64,000 bases of DNA from contig NZ_SNXY01000009.1 in the NCBI RefSeq assembly GCF_004362745.1, positions 310,001 through 374,000 of the forward strand. Direction: 5' to 3'. Positions 15,794-26,758 of the stretch are shown one piece after another. The stretch is from Oharaeibacter diazotrophicus. GTDB taxonomy: Bacteria; Pseudomonadota; Alphaproteobacteria; Rhizobiales; Pleomorphomonadaceae. A program made the position numbers and the translations under genes. The notes under the pieces are model-generated. The model was not told the DNA's origin. It was given only the letters and a program-made list of their open reading frames with translations, and ran no database searches. How positions within the stretch are numbered: position 1 is the stretch's first letter; every line of letters starts with the position of its first letter.

Positions 15794-18700
15794 TCAGACC
15801 GCCTCGCGGAAGGTCTCGGCGGTCTCGAGGTCGACGCTGACGAGCTGGGAGACGCCGCGTTCGGCCATGGTGACGCCGAACAGCCGGTTCATCCGCGCCA
15901 TGGTGATCGGGTTGTGGGTGATCACCACGAAGCGGGTGTCGGTGGCGCGCGCCATCTCCTCGAGCAGGTCGCAGTAGCGCTCGACGTTGGCGTCGTCGAG
16001 CGGGGCGTCAACCTCGTCGAGCACGCAGATCGGCGCGGGGTTGGTGAGGAAGACGGCGAAGATCAGCGCCATCGCCGTCAGCGCCTGTTCCCCGCCGGAC
16101 AGCAGCGTCATGGTCTGCGGCTTCTTGCCCGGCGGCCGGGCGAGGATCTCGAGGCCGGCCTCGAGCGGATCGTCGGCGTCGACCAGCTGGAGTTCGGCGG
16201 TGCCGCCGCCGAAGAGATGGGCGAACAGCCGGCGGAAATGGCCGTCGACCAGATCGAAGGCCGCGAGCAGGCGCTCGCGCGCCTCCTTGTTGAGACCGGA
16301 GATGGCCTGCCTGAGCCGCCGGATCGCCTCGATCAGGTCCTCGCGCTCGTGGACGAGGGCGTCGAGGCGCGCCTCGACTTCGGCGGCCTCCGCCTCGGCC
16401 TGCAGGTTGACGCCGCCGAGCTTGTCGCGCTCCTGGCGCAAGCGCTCCAGGCGAGCGTCGAGGCCGGCGAGGTCCGGGCGCGGGGCGTCCTCGGCGAGTT
16501 CGGCGAGCTTGCGGAGCGCGAAGACCGGGGCGTCGAAGCGTTCGCGGATCTCCTCGACGAGGCCGTCGCGCCGGGCCCGCGCGGCGGCGAGCCGCTCCTC
16601 GGCGCGCCCCCTGCCCTCGCGGATCTCGGATAGCCGGGCCAACGCCTCCGCCGCGCGACGGTCGGCGGCGGCGGCGGTGCGTTCGCCCTCGGCGAGCGCC
16701 TCGGCGGCCTCGCGGGCGGAGGTCTCGCCGGCGGCGATCGCCGCGACCAGACCGCGGCGGGCGGCGACGATCTCGTCGGGACGGTCGACCAGATCGGCCC
16801 GCTCGGTCTCGACGTCGTCGAGACGGCCGGCGAGTTCGTCGAGCCGGGCCTCGGCGCGGCGGACGCGGTCGGCCCAGCCCTCCCGCTCGCGGGCGACGGC
16901 GTCGCGGCGACGGGCGCGCTGCTCGCGGTCGCGGACGAGACCGTCGACGGCGGCGCGCGCCTCGGCGAGGCCGGCCCGGCGTTCGGCGAGTTCGAGCCGC
17001 GCCGCCTGGACCGCGCCGGCGAGGGTGTCGCCGTCCGGCAGATCCGCGAAGGCCTCTTCGGCCTCCTCGGCGGCGGCCGCCGCCTCCTCGACGTCGACGG
17101 CGAGGCGGCCGAGCTGGTCGGCGAGGGCGTCGCGGCGGGCGACGAACTCGGCCATGGCGCGCTCGGCGCGCATCAGCCGGTCGCGCGCCTCGGCGAGGGC
17201 ACGGCCGGACGCCTTGACCGCCTCGCGGGCGGTTCGCTCGGCGTCGACGGCGGCGCGGACGGCGGTCTGTGCCCTCTGGAGGTCGGCACGGCGGGCCGCG
17301 ACGACCTCGGCGGCGGCGGCGCGCTGGCGGTCGAGTTCGGCGAGGCGGTTGCGCGAGGCGAGCCGCTGCGCCGCGGGGGTCGGCGCGCCGGCGGCGGCGA
17401 CGTAGCCGTCCCAGCGCCAGAGGTCGCCGGCGCGGCTGACGAGACGCTGTCCGGACCGGAGCGCGGCGGCGAGACGCGGGCCGTCGGCGGGATCGACGAC
17501 GCCGATCTGAGCCAGCCGGCGCGCGATCGTCGCCGGACCGCCGACGTGACGCGACAGCGGCTCGGCGCCGTCGGGCAGCGTCGGATCGCCGTCGGCCGGC
17601 CCCGGCTCGCCCCAGTGGGCGGGGGCGCGGCCGTCGAGCGGGGCCTCAAGGTCGTCGCCGAGCGCGGCGCCGAGCGCGGTCTCGAAGCCGGCGGCGACGG
17701 CGAGGGCGTCGACCAGCGGAGGGAACAGGTTGCCGTTCTCGATATTGAGCACGCGCGCGAGGGTGCGGGCCTCGGTGTCGAGCCGCTGCGCCTCGCGCTC
17801 GGCCTCGGCGAGCGGTGCGCGGGCGGCGCGCTCGGCGGCTTCCGCGGCGGCGCGTCCGGCCTCGGCGGCGGCGGCGGCGTCCTCGGCCTCGGCGAGGCGT
17901 TCGGCGGCGATCTCCGCGTCGGCCTCGGCGTCGGCGATGCCGGCGTCGCCGGCGAGACGTTCGGCGATCGCCGCCCGCTCGGCCTCGAGGGCAGCGCGGT
18001 CGCGGGCGAGGCGATCGCGGCGCTCGGCGAGCTCGCGGCGGCGGCGGTCGAGCGCGGCGCGGCGGGCGCCGGCCTCGGCGTGGGCGCCGGTCGCCTCGGC
18101 GAGACGGACCTCGACGTCGGCGACCGCGGCGGCGACGTCGGCGAAACACGCCTCGGCGTCGGCGATCCGGTCGGCCTCCTCCGCGCTCTCGGCGGCGAGG
18201 GTCTCGGCCTCCTCGGCGAGGGCGGCGAGGCGCTCGTCGTTCTCGGCCACCAGCGCCGCCTCGCGGTCGCGGTCGCGCACCACCTCGGCGGCGCGGCGGG
18301 AAAGGTCGGCCAGACGTTCGCGGACGCGGCGCTCCTCGGCCTCCGATTCGCCGAGGGCGTGCCGCAGCCGCTGCAGCGCCGCGGCGCGTTCGGCGGATGC
18401 CTCGCGCAGGCCTGGCAGGCGGTGGGCGGCGAGGCCCTGTTCGCGCGCGGCTTCCGCCTGGGCCAGTTGCGCGTCGCCGAGCCCGTCGACCGTGGCGGCG
18501 AGCAGGCGCTCGGCCTCGGCGACGGCGGCGTCGACGTCGGCGAAGCGGATCCAGGCGGCGGCCGCCTCGATCTTGCGGATCTCGCCGGAGAGGCCGCGGT
18601 AGCGCGCGGCCTGACGGGCCTGACGCTTCAGCGCTTCGAGACGACCGTCGATCTCGCGGACGACGTCCTCGAGGCGGGTGAGATTGGTCTCGGCGGCGCG

Positions 18701-19252
18701 CAGGCGCAGTTCCGCCTCGTGTCGGCGGGTGTGGAGGCCGGAGATGCCGGCGGCCTCCTCCAGGATGGCGCGGCGCTGGGTCGGCTTGGCGGCGATCAGC
18801 TCGCCGATCTGGCCCTGGCGCACCAGCGCCGGCGACCGGGCGCCGGTGGAGGCGTCGGCGAACAGCAGTTGGACGTCGCGGGCGCGGACGTCGCGGCCGT
18901 TCATGCGGTAGGCCGAGCCGGCCTCGCGCTCGATCCGGCGGACCACCTCGATCTTGTCGGCGGTCTCGAAGCCGGGCGGGCCGCGCCGCTCGTCGTTGCC
19001 GAGTACCAGCGTGACCTCGGCAGAATTGCGCGCCGGACGCCGGCCGGAGCCGGAGAAGATGACGTCGTCCATGCCGGACGCGCGCATCGCCTTGTAGGAG
19101 CTCTCGCCCATGACCCAGCGCAGGGCCTCGACGAGGTTCGACTTGCCGCAGCCGTTCGGCCCCACGACGCCCGTCAGGCCGGGTTCGATCACGAACTCGA
19201 CCGGGTCGACGAAGGTCTTGAAACCGACGATCCTGAGGCGCTCGAATTTCAT
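15794..19252 (-). CDS. smc: Chromosome segregation protein SMC
   Basis: 1152 residues from the ATG at 19252; the open frame extends upstream but without homology. The N-terminal ATPase half has MKFERLRIVGFKTFVDPVEF and Walker A GPNGCGKSN (31-39). Two long Ala/Glu/Arg coiled coils flank the central hinge region (around residues 500-650). The C-terminal half has the ABC signature LSGGEQALTAMALIFAVF and Walker B CVLDEVDAPLDD. It dimerises and works with ScpA/ScpB in chromosome compaction. It lies 132 bases downstream of the DsbA-like gene, in the conserved mutY-dciA-dsbA-smc neighbourhood. Confidence 0.97.
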   Translation of the reverse strand: MKFERLRIVGFKTFVDPVEFVIEPGLTGVVGPNGCGKSNLVEALRWVMGESSYKAMRASGMDDVIFSGSGRRPARNSAEVTLVLGNDERRGPPGFETADKIEVVRRIEREAGSAYRMNGRDVRARDVQLLFADASTGARSPALVRQGQIGELIAAKPTQRRAILEEAAGISGLHTRRHEAELRLRAAETNLTRLEDVVREIDGRLEALKRQARQAARYRGLSGEIRKIEAAAAWIRFADVDAAVAEAERLLAATVDGLGDAQLAQAEAAREQGLAAHRLPGLREASAERAAALQRLRHALGESEAEERRVRERLADLSRRAAEVVRDRDREAALVAENDERLAALAEEAETLAAESAEEADRIADAEACFADVAAAVADVEVRLAEATGAHAEAGARRAALDRRRRELAERRDRLARDRAALEAERAAIAERLAGDAGIADAEADAEIAAERLAEAEDAAAAAEAGRAAAEAAERAARAPLAEAEREAQRLDTEARTLARVLNIENGNLFPPLVDALAVAAGFETALGAALGDDLEAPLDGRAPAHWGEPGPADGDPTLPDGAEPLSRHVGGPATIARRLAQIGVVDPADGPRLAAALRSGQRLVSRAGDLWRWDGYVAAAGAPTPAAQRLASRNRLAELDRQRAAAAEVVAARRADLQRAQTAVRAAVDAERTAREAVKASGRALAEARDRLMRAERAMAEFVARRDALADQLGRLAVDVEEAAAAAEEAEEAFADLPDGDTLAGAVQAARLELAERRAGLAEARAAVDGLVRDREQRARRRDAVAREREGWADRVRRAEARLDELAGRLDDVETERADLVDRPDEIVAARRGLVAAIAAGETSAREAAEALAEGERTAAAADRRAAEALARLSEIREGRGRAEERLAAARARRDGLVEEIRERFDAPVFALRKLAELAEDAPRPDLAGLDARLERLRQERDKLGGVNLQAEAEAAEVEARLDALVHEREDLIEAIRRLRQAISGLNKEARERLLAAFDLVDGHFRRLFAHLFGGGTAELQLVDADDPLEAGLEILARPPGKKPQTMTLLSGGEQALTAMALIFAVFLTNPAPICVLDEVDAPLDDANVERYCDLLEEMARATDTRFVVITHNPITMARMNRLFGVTMAERGVSQLVSVDLETAETFREAV

Positions 19253-19384
19253 GGGTCCGGGGCTTCGGCCCGGCCGCGCGGCGATGGCGGTCGGGACGAG
19301 ACAATGACGGCCGGCGCCGCCACCCGGCAAGGGGCGGCGAAGCCGGCCGTCAAGGCGTCCACAGGAGATCGGCGCCGCGCCGCC

Positions 19385-20038
19385 TCAGCCCGCCAGCAGC
19401 GGGTCGAGCTTGGCGGCGAGTTCCTCGGGGCTCATGGCGCCGCGCACGCGCTCGCCGTTGACGAAGAAGGTCGGCGTCGAGTTGACGCCGAAGACGTCGG
19501 CGCCGCGGGCCCGGACCGCGTTGATGGCGTCGAGCAGCTTCTGGTCCGACAGCGTGGCGTCGAAGGTCGCCGGGGCGTAGCCGAACTGCTTGGAGATGTT
19601 GCGCAGGGCGGTGACCGGGTCGTCGGTGTAGGCCCACTCCTTGAGATGGGCGAACAGCGTCTTCACCACTTCGAAATACTTGTCGCCGGGCGCGTTGCGC
19701 GCCAGCATGAAGCCGGCGGCGGCGAGCGCGTCGAGCGGGAACTCGCGCATCACGAAGTAGACCTTGCCGGTGTCGATGTATTTTTCCTTCAGCGTCGGGA
19801 AGGTCGTTTCGTGGAAGTGGGCGCAGTGCGGGCAGGTCATCGAGAGATACTCGACCATGACCACCTTGGCATTGGGATCGCCGAGCGCCTTCTCCGGCAG
19901 CGGGCCGGGCTTCATCAGTTCGGCGGTGTCGACCGTGTCGGCCTTCTGCGCCAGCGCCTCCAGCGTGAAGGACGGGGCGGCCAGCGCGACCAGGGCGAAG
20001 GTCGCGGTGGTGGCCAGGAAGCGGCGGCGGGACAGCAT
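19385..20038 (-). CDS. DsbA family thiol:disulfide interchange protein
   Basis: 217 residues from the ATG at 20038, chosen because AGGGAGAA precedes it and a signal follows at once: LSRRRFLATTATFALVALAA, with an RRRFL block that resembles a Tat or Sec signal. The thioredoxin-fold domain has CPHC at C69-C72 within EYLSMTCPHCAHFHETTFP and a cis-proline region STPTFFVNGERVRG. It is expected to introduce or handle disulfides in the periplasm. It lies between dciA and smc on the same strand, the order seen in many Rhizobiales. Confidence 0.9.
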   Translation of the reverse strand: MLSRRRFLATTATFALVALAAPSFTLEALAQKADTVDTAELMKPGPLPEKALGDPNAKVVMVEYLSMTCPHCAHFHETTFPTLKEKYIDTGKVYFVMREFPLDALAAAGFMLARNAPGDKYFEVVKTLFAHLKEWAYTDDPVTALRNISKQFGYAPATFDATLSDQKLLDAINAVRARGADVFGVNSTPTFFVNGERVRGAMSPEELAAKLDPLLAG

Positions 20039-20166
20039 GGACGTTTCTTCTCCCTCGAGGGCGCGGCGATCGAACGCTCGGCCGATGGTCGCCGATAATT
20101 GTGGCACGGTTGCGGGAATGCAAAGGGAAACCGGGCGAGCCTCGGTGACCGCTCGCCGCGGTACGC

Positions 20167-20679
20167 TCAGCGCCCGGCCATCACGGCGCGACCGAGTCGC
20201 TCGACGGCGGCGCGCAGGCCGTCGTCCACGATGCCGGCCGCCTCGGCCTTGACCGCGGCTTCGGCCGCGGCCGACACCGGCTTCTGCACCGGCCGGGCCC
20301 TGCGCTCGATGCGGGCGACCGGCAGTTGCACGATCTTGATCCGGCCGACGCAGCGGTAGCCGAAGAACATGTTGATACGCTCGATCACCTGCGGCACCTC
20401 GTGGCCGAAGCGCAGCACCGCGGCCGAGGTGCAGCGCACCGTCAGCACGGCGGGTTCGTGGGTCTCCTCCTCGATCAGCCCGGGCGGCCGGCGCGTCCAG
20501 GCGAGCCGATCGGGCGCGGTGGTCTCGGCATAGGCGGGGCCGACGATGTCGGGCCAGTGCGCCACGAGGTCGACGGTGGCGAAACCTCGCTTGCGGCAGG
20601 CCGGCGTCAACGCCCGCGCCACCACGTCGGCGAGCGGGCGCGCACCGCGGCGGATGAACTTCTCGGGCGCGTCGGTCAT
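20167..20679 (-). CDS. dciA: DciA-like protein (DUF721)
   Basis: 170 residues, ATG at 20679. The N-terminal part RRGARPLADVVARALTPACR, then LVAHWPDIVGPAYAETTAPDRL, is the DUF721 signature. The KH-like core continues with VLTVRCTSAAVLRFGHEVPQ and VIERINMFFGYRCVGRIKIVQ. Proteins of this family load the DnaB helicase in bacteria lacking DnaC. That role for this copy is by homology. It is divergent from mutY with about 130 bases between. Confidence 0.82.
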   Translation of the reverse strand: MTDAPEKFIRRGARPLADVVARALTPACRKRGFATVDLVAHWPDIVGPAYAETTAPDRLAWTRRPPGLIEEETHEPAVLTVRCTSAAVLRFGHEVPQVIERINMFFGYRCVGRIKIVQLPVARIERRARPVQKPVSAAAEAAVKAEAAGIVDDGLRAAVERLGRAVMAGR

Positions 20680-20808
20680 GGCGGCGGCGGGATCCGGGAT
20701 GCGGGAACTCGGGGACCCGAGCATGACGCCCCGGGCGGCGCTGTCAAGGAAGCGGCTCGTCCCGCGGGCGGTTGCGGCGGGCCGGCGCGCCGTCCAGAGT
20801 GCGCCGCC

Positions 20809-21936
20809 ATGACCGCGTCCGCACCGATCACCCTCGCCCGCCCCGACCCCGCCGACCTCCTCGCCTGGTACGACCGCCACGCCCGTCGGCTGCCCTGGCG
20901 GGTGCCGCCGGACGAGCGGGCCGTCGGCGTCGTGCCGGATCCCTACCGGGTCTGGCTGTCCGAGATCATGCTGCAGCAGACCACCGTGGCGGCGGTGAAG
21001 GGCTATTTCGAGGCCTTCCTCGCCCGCTGGCCGCGGCTCGAGGATCTCGCGGCGGCTCCGCGCGACGACGTCATGGCCGCCTGGGCCGGGCTCGGCTACT
21101 ACTCGCGCGCCCGCAACCTCAAGGCTTGCGCCGAGATGGTCGCCGAGCGCCACGGCGGCCGCTTCCCCGACGACGAGGCGGCGCTGCGCGCCCTGCCCGG
21201 CATCGGCGCCTATACCGCCGCGGCGATCGCCGCGATCGCCTTCGACCGGCCCGCCGTGGTGGTCGACGGCAATGTCGAGCGCATCGTCACCCGCCTCCAC
21301 GCCGTCGAGACGCCGCTGCCGGAGGCCAAGCCCGAGATCCGCCGGCTCACGGAGGCATTGGCGCCGCCGACGCGGCCGGGCGACTTCGCCCAGGCCATGA
21401 TGGACCTCGGCGCCACGATCTGCACGCCGAAGCGGCCGGCCTGCGGGCTCTGTCCTTGGCAGGGTTCCTGCGCGGCCCGGGCGGCGGGCACGCAGGAGAG
21501 CTATCCGCGCAAGACCGCCAAGCCCGAACGCCCGGTGCGCCGCGGCACGGCCTATGTCGCGATTCGATCGGACGGCGCGGTGCTGCTGCGCCGGCGGCCG
21601 GACAAGGGCCTGCTCGGCGGCATGGCGGAGGTGCCCGGCACCGAATGGGCCGCGACGGCGCCGCCGGCCGATCCGCCGCTCCCCGCCGACTGGCGGCGGG
21701 CCGGCACGGTCGAGCACACCTTCACCCACTTCCACCTGATCCTGACGGTGGAGACGGCGAGCGTCGACGCCCCGGCGCCGGCGGGCGCGTGGTGGGCGCC
21801 GGCCGATGGGCTCGCCGACGAGGCGCTGCCGAGCCTGATGCGCAAGACGGTCGCGGCCGCCCTCTCCGACCGCGGCCCCGCGCCGGGTCCGGACGCGGCG
21901 CCGAGGCGCGGGCGCGGACGGCCGCGCAAGAGCTGA
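20809..21936 (+). CDS. mutY: A/G-specific adenine glycosylase
   Basis: 375 residues, ATG at 20809. The HhH-GPD domain includes LSEIMLQQTTVAAVKGYFE, AGLGYYSRARNL and LPGIGAYTAAAIAAIAF with the catalytic VVVDGNVERI region. The [4Fe-4S] cluster motif is CTPKRPACGLCPWQGSC (C-x6-C-x2-C-x5-C). A C-terminal NUDIX-like domain reads VLLRRRPDKGLLGGMAEVPG and FTHFHLIL. It removes adenine mispaired with 8-oxoguanine. The tail ends in an AT-hook-like RGRGRPRKS. Confidence 0.96.
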   Translation: MTASAPITLARPDPADLLAWYDRHARRLPWRVPPDERAVGVVPDPYRVWLSEIMLQQTTVAAVKGYFEAFLARWPRLEDLAAAPRDDVMAAWAGLGYYSRARNLKACAEMVAERHGGRFPDDEAALRALPGIGAYTAAAIAAIAFDRPAVVVDGNVERIVTRLHAVETPLPEAKPEIRRLTEALAPPTRPGDFAQAMMDLGATICTPKRPACGLCPWQGSCAARAAGTQESYPRKTAKPERPVRRGTAYVAIRSDGAVLLRRRPDKGLLGGMAEVPGTEWAATAPPADPPLPADWRRAGTVEHTFTHFHLILTVETASVDAPAPAGAWWAPADGLADEALPSLMRKTVAAALSDRGPAPGPDAAPRRGRGRPRKS

Positions 21937-21945
21937 AGGCGAGGA

Positions 21946-23439
<1,494 letters not shown>

Positions 23440-24936
23440 ATGAAAGACCGGGCCCGCCCGCAGGCGATCCTCAACCGCCCCGCCCCGCTGCCCTTCGAGA
23501 CCTTCACCGACGCGGTCGCGGCGGTCGACCGGCTGATCGCGATCTACGACCGCAACACCGCCTTCGTCCGCGACGCCTTCGCGGCCGTCACCCGCGGCGA
23601 GGTGCCCGAGGGGCGCACGCGCGCCTTCTATCCCGAGATCCGCGTCGAGACCGACACCCACGACCTCGCCGACAGCCGCCTCTCCTACGGCCACGTCACC
23701 GGCCCCGGGGTCTACACCACCACGGTGTCGCGGCCGGAGCTGTTCCGGCACTACCTGATCGAGCAGCTGTCGCTGATCATCCGCAACCACGGCGTCCCCG
23801 TCTCGATCGGCGAGAGCCAGACCCCGATCCCACTGCATTTCGCCTTCTACGAGGGCACCCACGTCGAGGGCACCCTGGTCGAGGCGCTGCCGAAGCCGCT
23901 GCGCGACATGTTCGACGTGCCGGATCTCGCCGTCACCGACGACGCCATCGCCAACGGCACCCTGGAGCCGCCGGCCGGCGAGCCGATGCCGCTCGCGCCT
24001 TTCACGGCGCCGCGAATCGACTATTCACTGCACCGCCTGCAGCACTACACGGCGACGAGCCCGCGCTTCTTCCAGAACTTCGTGCTCTTCACCAACTACC
24101 AGTTCTACGTCGACGAGTTCGCCGCCCGCGCCCGCGAGATGATGGCGCGCGGCGACAGCGGCTACACCGGCTTCGTCGAGCCCGGCAACCTCCTGACGCC
24201 ATCCGGCGAGGCCGCGCCGACCGAGGGCGAGCATCCGGCGCGGCTGCCGCAGATGCCGGCCTACCACCTGCTGCGCGAAGGCCATTCCGGCATCACGCTG
24301 GTCAACATCGGCGTCGGCCCCTCCAACGCCAAGACGATCACCGATCACGTCGCGGTGCTGCGGCCGCACGCCTGGCTGATGCTCGGCCATTGCGCCGGCC
24401 TCAGGAACAGCCAGAAGCTCGGCGACTACGTGCTCGCCCACGGCTACGTCCGCGAGGACCACGTGCTCGACGCCGACCTGCCGGTGTGGATCCCGATCCC
24501 GGCGCTGGCCGAGGTGCAGGTGGCGCTCGAGGACGCCGTCGAGGAGGTCACCGGCCTCGAGGGCTGGGAGCTGAAGCGCATCATGCGCACCGGCACCGTC
24601 GCCACCATCGACAACCGCAACTGGGAGCTGCGCGACCACCGCGAGCCGGTGCAGCGCTTCTCGCAGTCGCGCGCGATCGCCCTCGACATGGAATCGGCGA
24701 CCATCGCGGCCAACGGCTTCCGCTTCCGCGTGCCCTACGGCACGCTGCTCTGCGTCTCCGACAAGCCGCTGCACGGCGAGCTCAAGCTGCCGGGCATGGC
24801 GAGCGCCTTCTACCGCCGCCAGGTCTCCCAGCACCTCGAGATCGGCATCCGCGCCATGGAGATGCTCCGCGGCATGCCGCCCGAGCGCCTGCACAGCCGC
24901 AAGCTGCGCAGCTTCATGGAGACGGCGTTCCAGTGA
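23440..24936 (+). CDS. amn: AMP nucleosidase
   Basis: 498 residues, ATG at 23440. An N-terminal AMN-specific domain (about 1-170, YPEIRVETDTHDLADSRLSYG) precedes the nucleoside-phosphorylase-like catalytic domain with GVGPSNAKTITDHVAVLRPH, LMLGHCAGLRNSQKLGDYVL and DMESATIAANGFRFRVPYGT (glutamate contacting ribose). It hydrolyses AMP to adenine and ribose 5-phosphate, helping to balance adenylate pools. The length is typical. It appears to be transcribed alone and is followed by a cluster of hairpins. Confidence 0.95.
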   Translation: MKDRARPQAILNRPAPLPFETFTDAVAAVDRLIAIYDRNTAFVRDAFAAVTRGEVPEGRTRAFYPEIRVETDTHDLADSRLSYGHVTGPGVYTTTVSRPELFRHYLIEQLSLIIRNHGVPVSIGESQTPIPLHFAFYEGTHVEGTLVEALPKPLRDMFDVPDLAVTDDAIANGTLEPPAGEPMPLAPFTAPRIDYSLHRLQHYTATSPRFFQNFVLFTNYQFYVDEFAARAREMMARGDSGYTGFVEPGNLLTPSGEAAPTEGEHPARLPQMPAYHLLREGHSGITLVNIGVGPSNAKTITDHVAVLRPHAWLMLGHCAGLRNSQKLGDYVLAHGYVREDHVLDADLPVWIPIPALAEVQVALEDAVEEVTGLEGWELKRIMRTGTVATIDNRNWELRDHREPVQRFSQSRAIALDMESATIAANGFRFRVPYGTLLCVSDKPLHGELKLPGMASAFYRRQVSQHLEIGIRAMEMLRGMPPERLHSRKLRSFMETAFQ

Positions 24937-24943
24937 TGCCTGT

Positions 24944-25045
24944 CTCGCACACGTCCCGACGGGTCGGGACGTGTGCGAGGTGCCGGCCATTCGGCCGGCG
25001 CCCGTCGGGCGCTCCGCGCACACGCCGCTCCGACCGGAGGTCGGA
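24944..25045. repeat. Cluster of four palindromic hairpins after amn
   Basis: Hairpin 1 has perfect 17-base arms, CTCGCACACGTCCCGAC (24944-24960) and its complement at 24963-24979. Hairpin 2 is GCCGGCC/GGCCGGC (24982-24999), hairpin 3 GCGCCC/GGGCGC (24998-25012) and hairpin 4 TCCGACC/GGTCGGA (25029-25045). The first probably ends the amn transcript. The run as a whole resembles REP-type palindromic intergenic elements. There is no T tract. Confidence 0.65.
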
Positions 25046-25176
25046 CCATCGTGCGCGGTACGAGGGCGCACGGCAGCCTCCCGCCGGGCGCGCTCGCGCC
25101 GGCGGGGCGGATCTGCTAGGACGCGGCGGCAAGGGCGGGGCGGACGGGCCCCGGCCCTCCCCCCGGACGGAACTCC

Positions 25177-25854
25177 ATGCTCATCATCTTCGATTGCGAC
25201 GGCGTGCTCGTCGATTCCGAGATCATCTCCTCGGACGTGACGGCGCGGCACTTCTCCGAACTCGGCTACGCCATCACCGCCGCGGAGCTGAACGAGCGCT
25301 TCGTCGGCCTGACCGGCCCGCAGATCGCCGCCATCGTCGAAGAGGAGATCGGGCGCGCCCTGCCGGACGACTTCAAGGCCCGCTGCGACGCCGAGATCGA
25401 CCAGCGCCTCGCCGCCGTGAAGGTCATCGCCGGCGTGCACGACCTCCTGGACGTGCTCGAGGAGCCGCGCTGCATCTGCTCGAACTCGTCGAGTACGCGC
25501 CTGAAGACCACGCTTTCGGCCACCGGCCTCTGGGACCGCTTCCGCCCCTACGTCTATTCGGCGCCCGAGGTCGGCACCCGCCGGGGCAAGCCGGCGCCGG
25601 ACGTGTTCCTGCACGCCGCCGCCGCGTTCGGGGTCGCCCCGGCCGACACCATCGTGATCGAGGATTCCCCGCCCGGCGTCACCGGCGCCGTCGCCGCTGG
25701 CATGCGCGTGATCGGCTTCGTCGGCGGCTCGCACAGCTGGGCCGGCCACGCCGAGACGCTGATGGACGCCGGCGCCGAGACCGTGGTCCGCCGCATGACC
25801 GAGGTGCCCGCCGTGGTCGAGGCCTTCCGCGGCTGGGCCGGCATCGGCGTCTGA
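25177..25854 (+). CDS. HAD superfamily phosphatase (subfamily IA)
   Basis: 225 residues, ATG at 25177. Motif I IIFDCDGVLVDSE (nucleophile Asp), motif II CICSNSS, motif III lysine in RRGKPAPDVFLHAA, and motif IV VIEDSPPGVTGAVAAGMRVIG are all present, with an alpha-helical cap between motifs I and II. It resembles phosphoglycolate or sugar-phosphate phosphatases, but the substrate is not determined. The AraC-type regulator gene follows after 27 bases on the same strand. Confidence 0.88.
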   Translation: MLIIFDCDGVLVDSEIISSDVTARHFSELGYAITAAELNERFVGLTGPQIAAIVEEEIGRALPDDFKARCDAEIDQRLAAVKVIAGVHDLLDVLEEPRCICSNSSSTRLKTTLSATGLWDRFRPYVYSAPEVGTRRGKPAPDVFLHAAAAFGVAPADTIVIEDSPPGVTGAVAAGMRVIGFVGGSHSWAGHAETLMDAGAETVVRRMTEVPAVVEAFRGWAGIGV

Positions 25855-25881
25855 GCGCCGGGACACGAGGAGGCTCGCCCC

Positions 25882-26745
25882 ATGTCCGACGACGGCGTCT
25901 ACCGCAACGGCGTCGGCGGCCACGCGGTGATCGAGCAGCGGCGCACCGGCGTGTTCCGCCGCCTGTTCTTCGACCGGCCGGTGCTGCTGGTGGTGCGTCG
26001 CGGGGTCAAGCGCCTCGAGCATGACGGCGTCGTCGTCGAGGGCGGGCCGGGCACGCTGCTCGTGGTGCAGCCGGGCGCCTTCGTCACCGTCACCAACACG
26101 GTCGAGGACGGGCTCTACCGGGCCGAGGCGCTGCCGGTCGACCCCGCCCTGGTCGAGCCGTCGGCACTGCGCTCCCCCGTGCTCGCGCAGATGCCGCTTT
26201 CGGAAGGCCTCGACGCGGCCGTCGCCGCGGCGCGGGCCGCGCTCGCCGACCCCGCCCTGCCCGACGCCGTCGCCGCCCACCGCTTCCGCGAGATCCTGGT
26301 CTGGCTCGCCGAGGCCGGGATCGTGCCGACCATGCCGGTGGCCGAGACCTTCGCGGTCCGGGTGCGCCGGCTGGTCTCGACCGATCCCGCCGCGCCCTGG
26401 CCGGCCGCGGCCGTCGCCGGCCGGCTCGCGACCAGCGAGCCGACGTTGCGCCGGCATCTCGCCGCCGACGGCACCACGCTCACCGACATCGTCGCCGACG
26501 TCCGCCTCTCGGCCGCGCTCAACCTCCTGCAGACCACTCGCCGTCCGGTCACGGCGATCGCGCTCGACTGCGGCTATGCCTCGCCGTCGCGCTTCGCGAT
26601 GCGCTTCCGCGCCCGCTTCGGCCTGTCGCCGAGCGAGGTCCGCATCGAGCCGGTCGGGTTCGATCGGATCGGCGCCACGATCGATCGGTCCGGAGCGGCG
26701 GCCGCACCCGCAGCCGGGCAGGATCGCCGCCGTCACCCAACCTGA
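25882..26745 (+). CDS. AraC family transcriptional regulator
   Basis: 287 residues, ATG at 25882 with GAGGAGG upstream. A cupin-like N-terminal sensing part (RRTGVFRRLFFDRPVLLVVRRG) is followed by a C-terminal double helix-turn-helix: VAGRLATSEPTLRRHLAADG and then PVTAIALDCGYASPSRFAMRF with the family signature RFRARFGLSPSEVR. The ligand and targets are unknown. The exported YbhB-like gene begins 13 bases downstream and may be cotranscribed with it and the preceding HAD gene. Confidence 0.88.
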   Translation: MSDDGVYRNGVGGHAVIEQRRTGVFRRLFFDRPVLLVVRRGVKRLEHDGVVVEGGPGTLLVVQPGAFVTVTNTVEDGLYRAEALPVDPALVEPSALRSPVLAQMPLSEGLDAAVAAARAALADPALPDAVAAHRFREILVWLAEAGIVPTMPVAETFAVRVRRLVSTDPAAPWPAAAVAGRLATSEPTLRRHLAADGTTLTDIVADVRLSAALNLLQTTRRPVTAIALDCGYASPSRFAMRFRARFGLSPSEVRIEPVGFDRIGATIDRSGAAAAPAAGQDRRRHPT

Positions 26746-26758
26746 CGGAGACCTTCCG

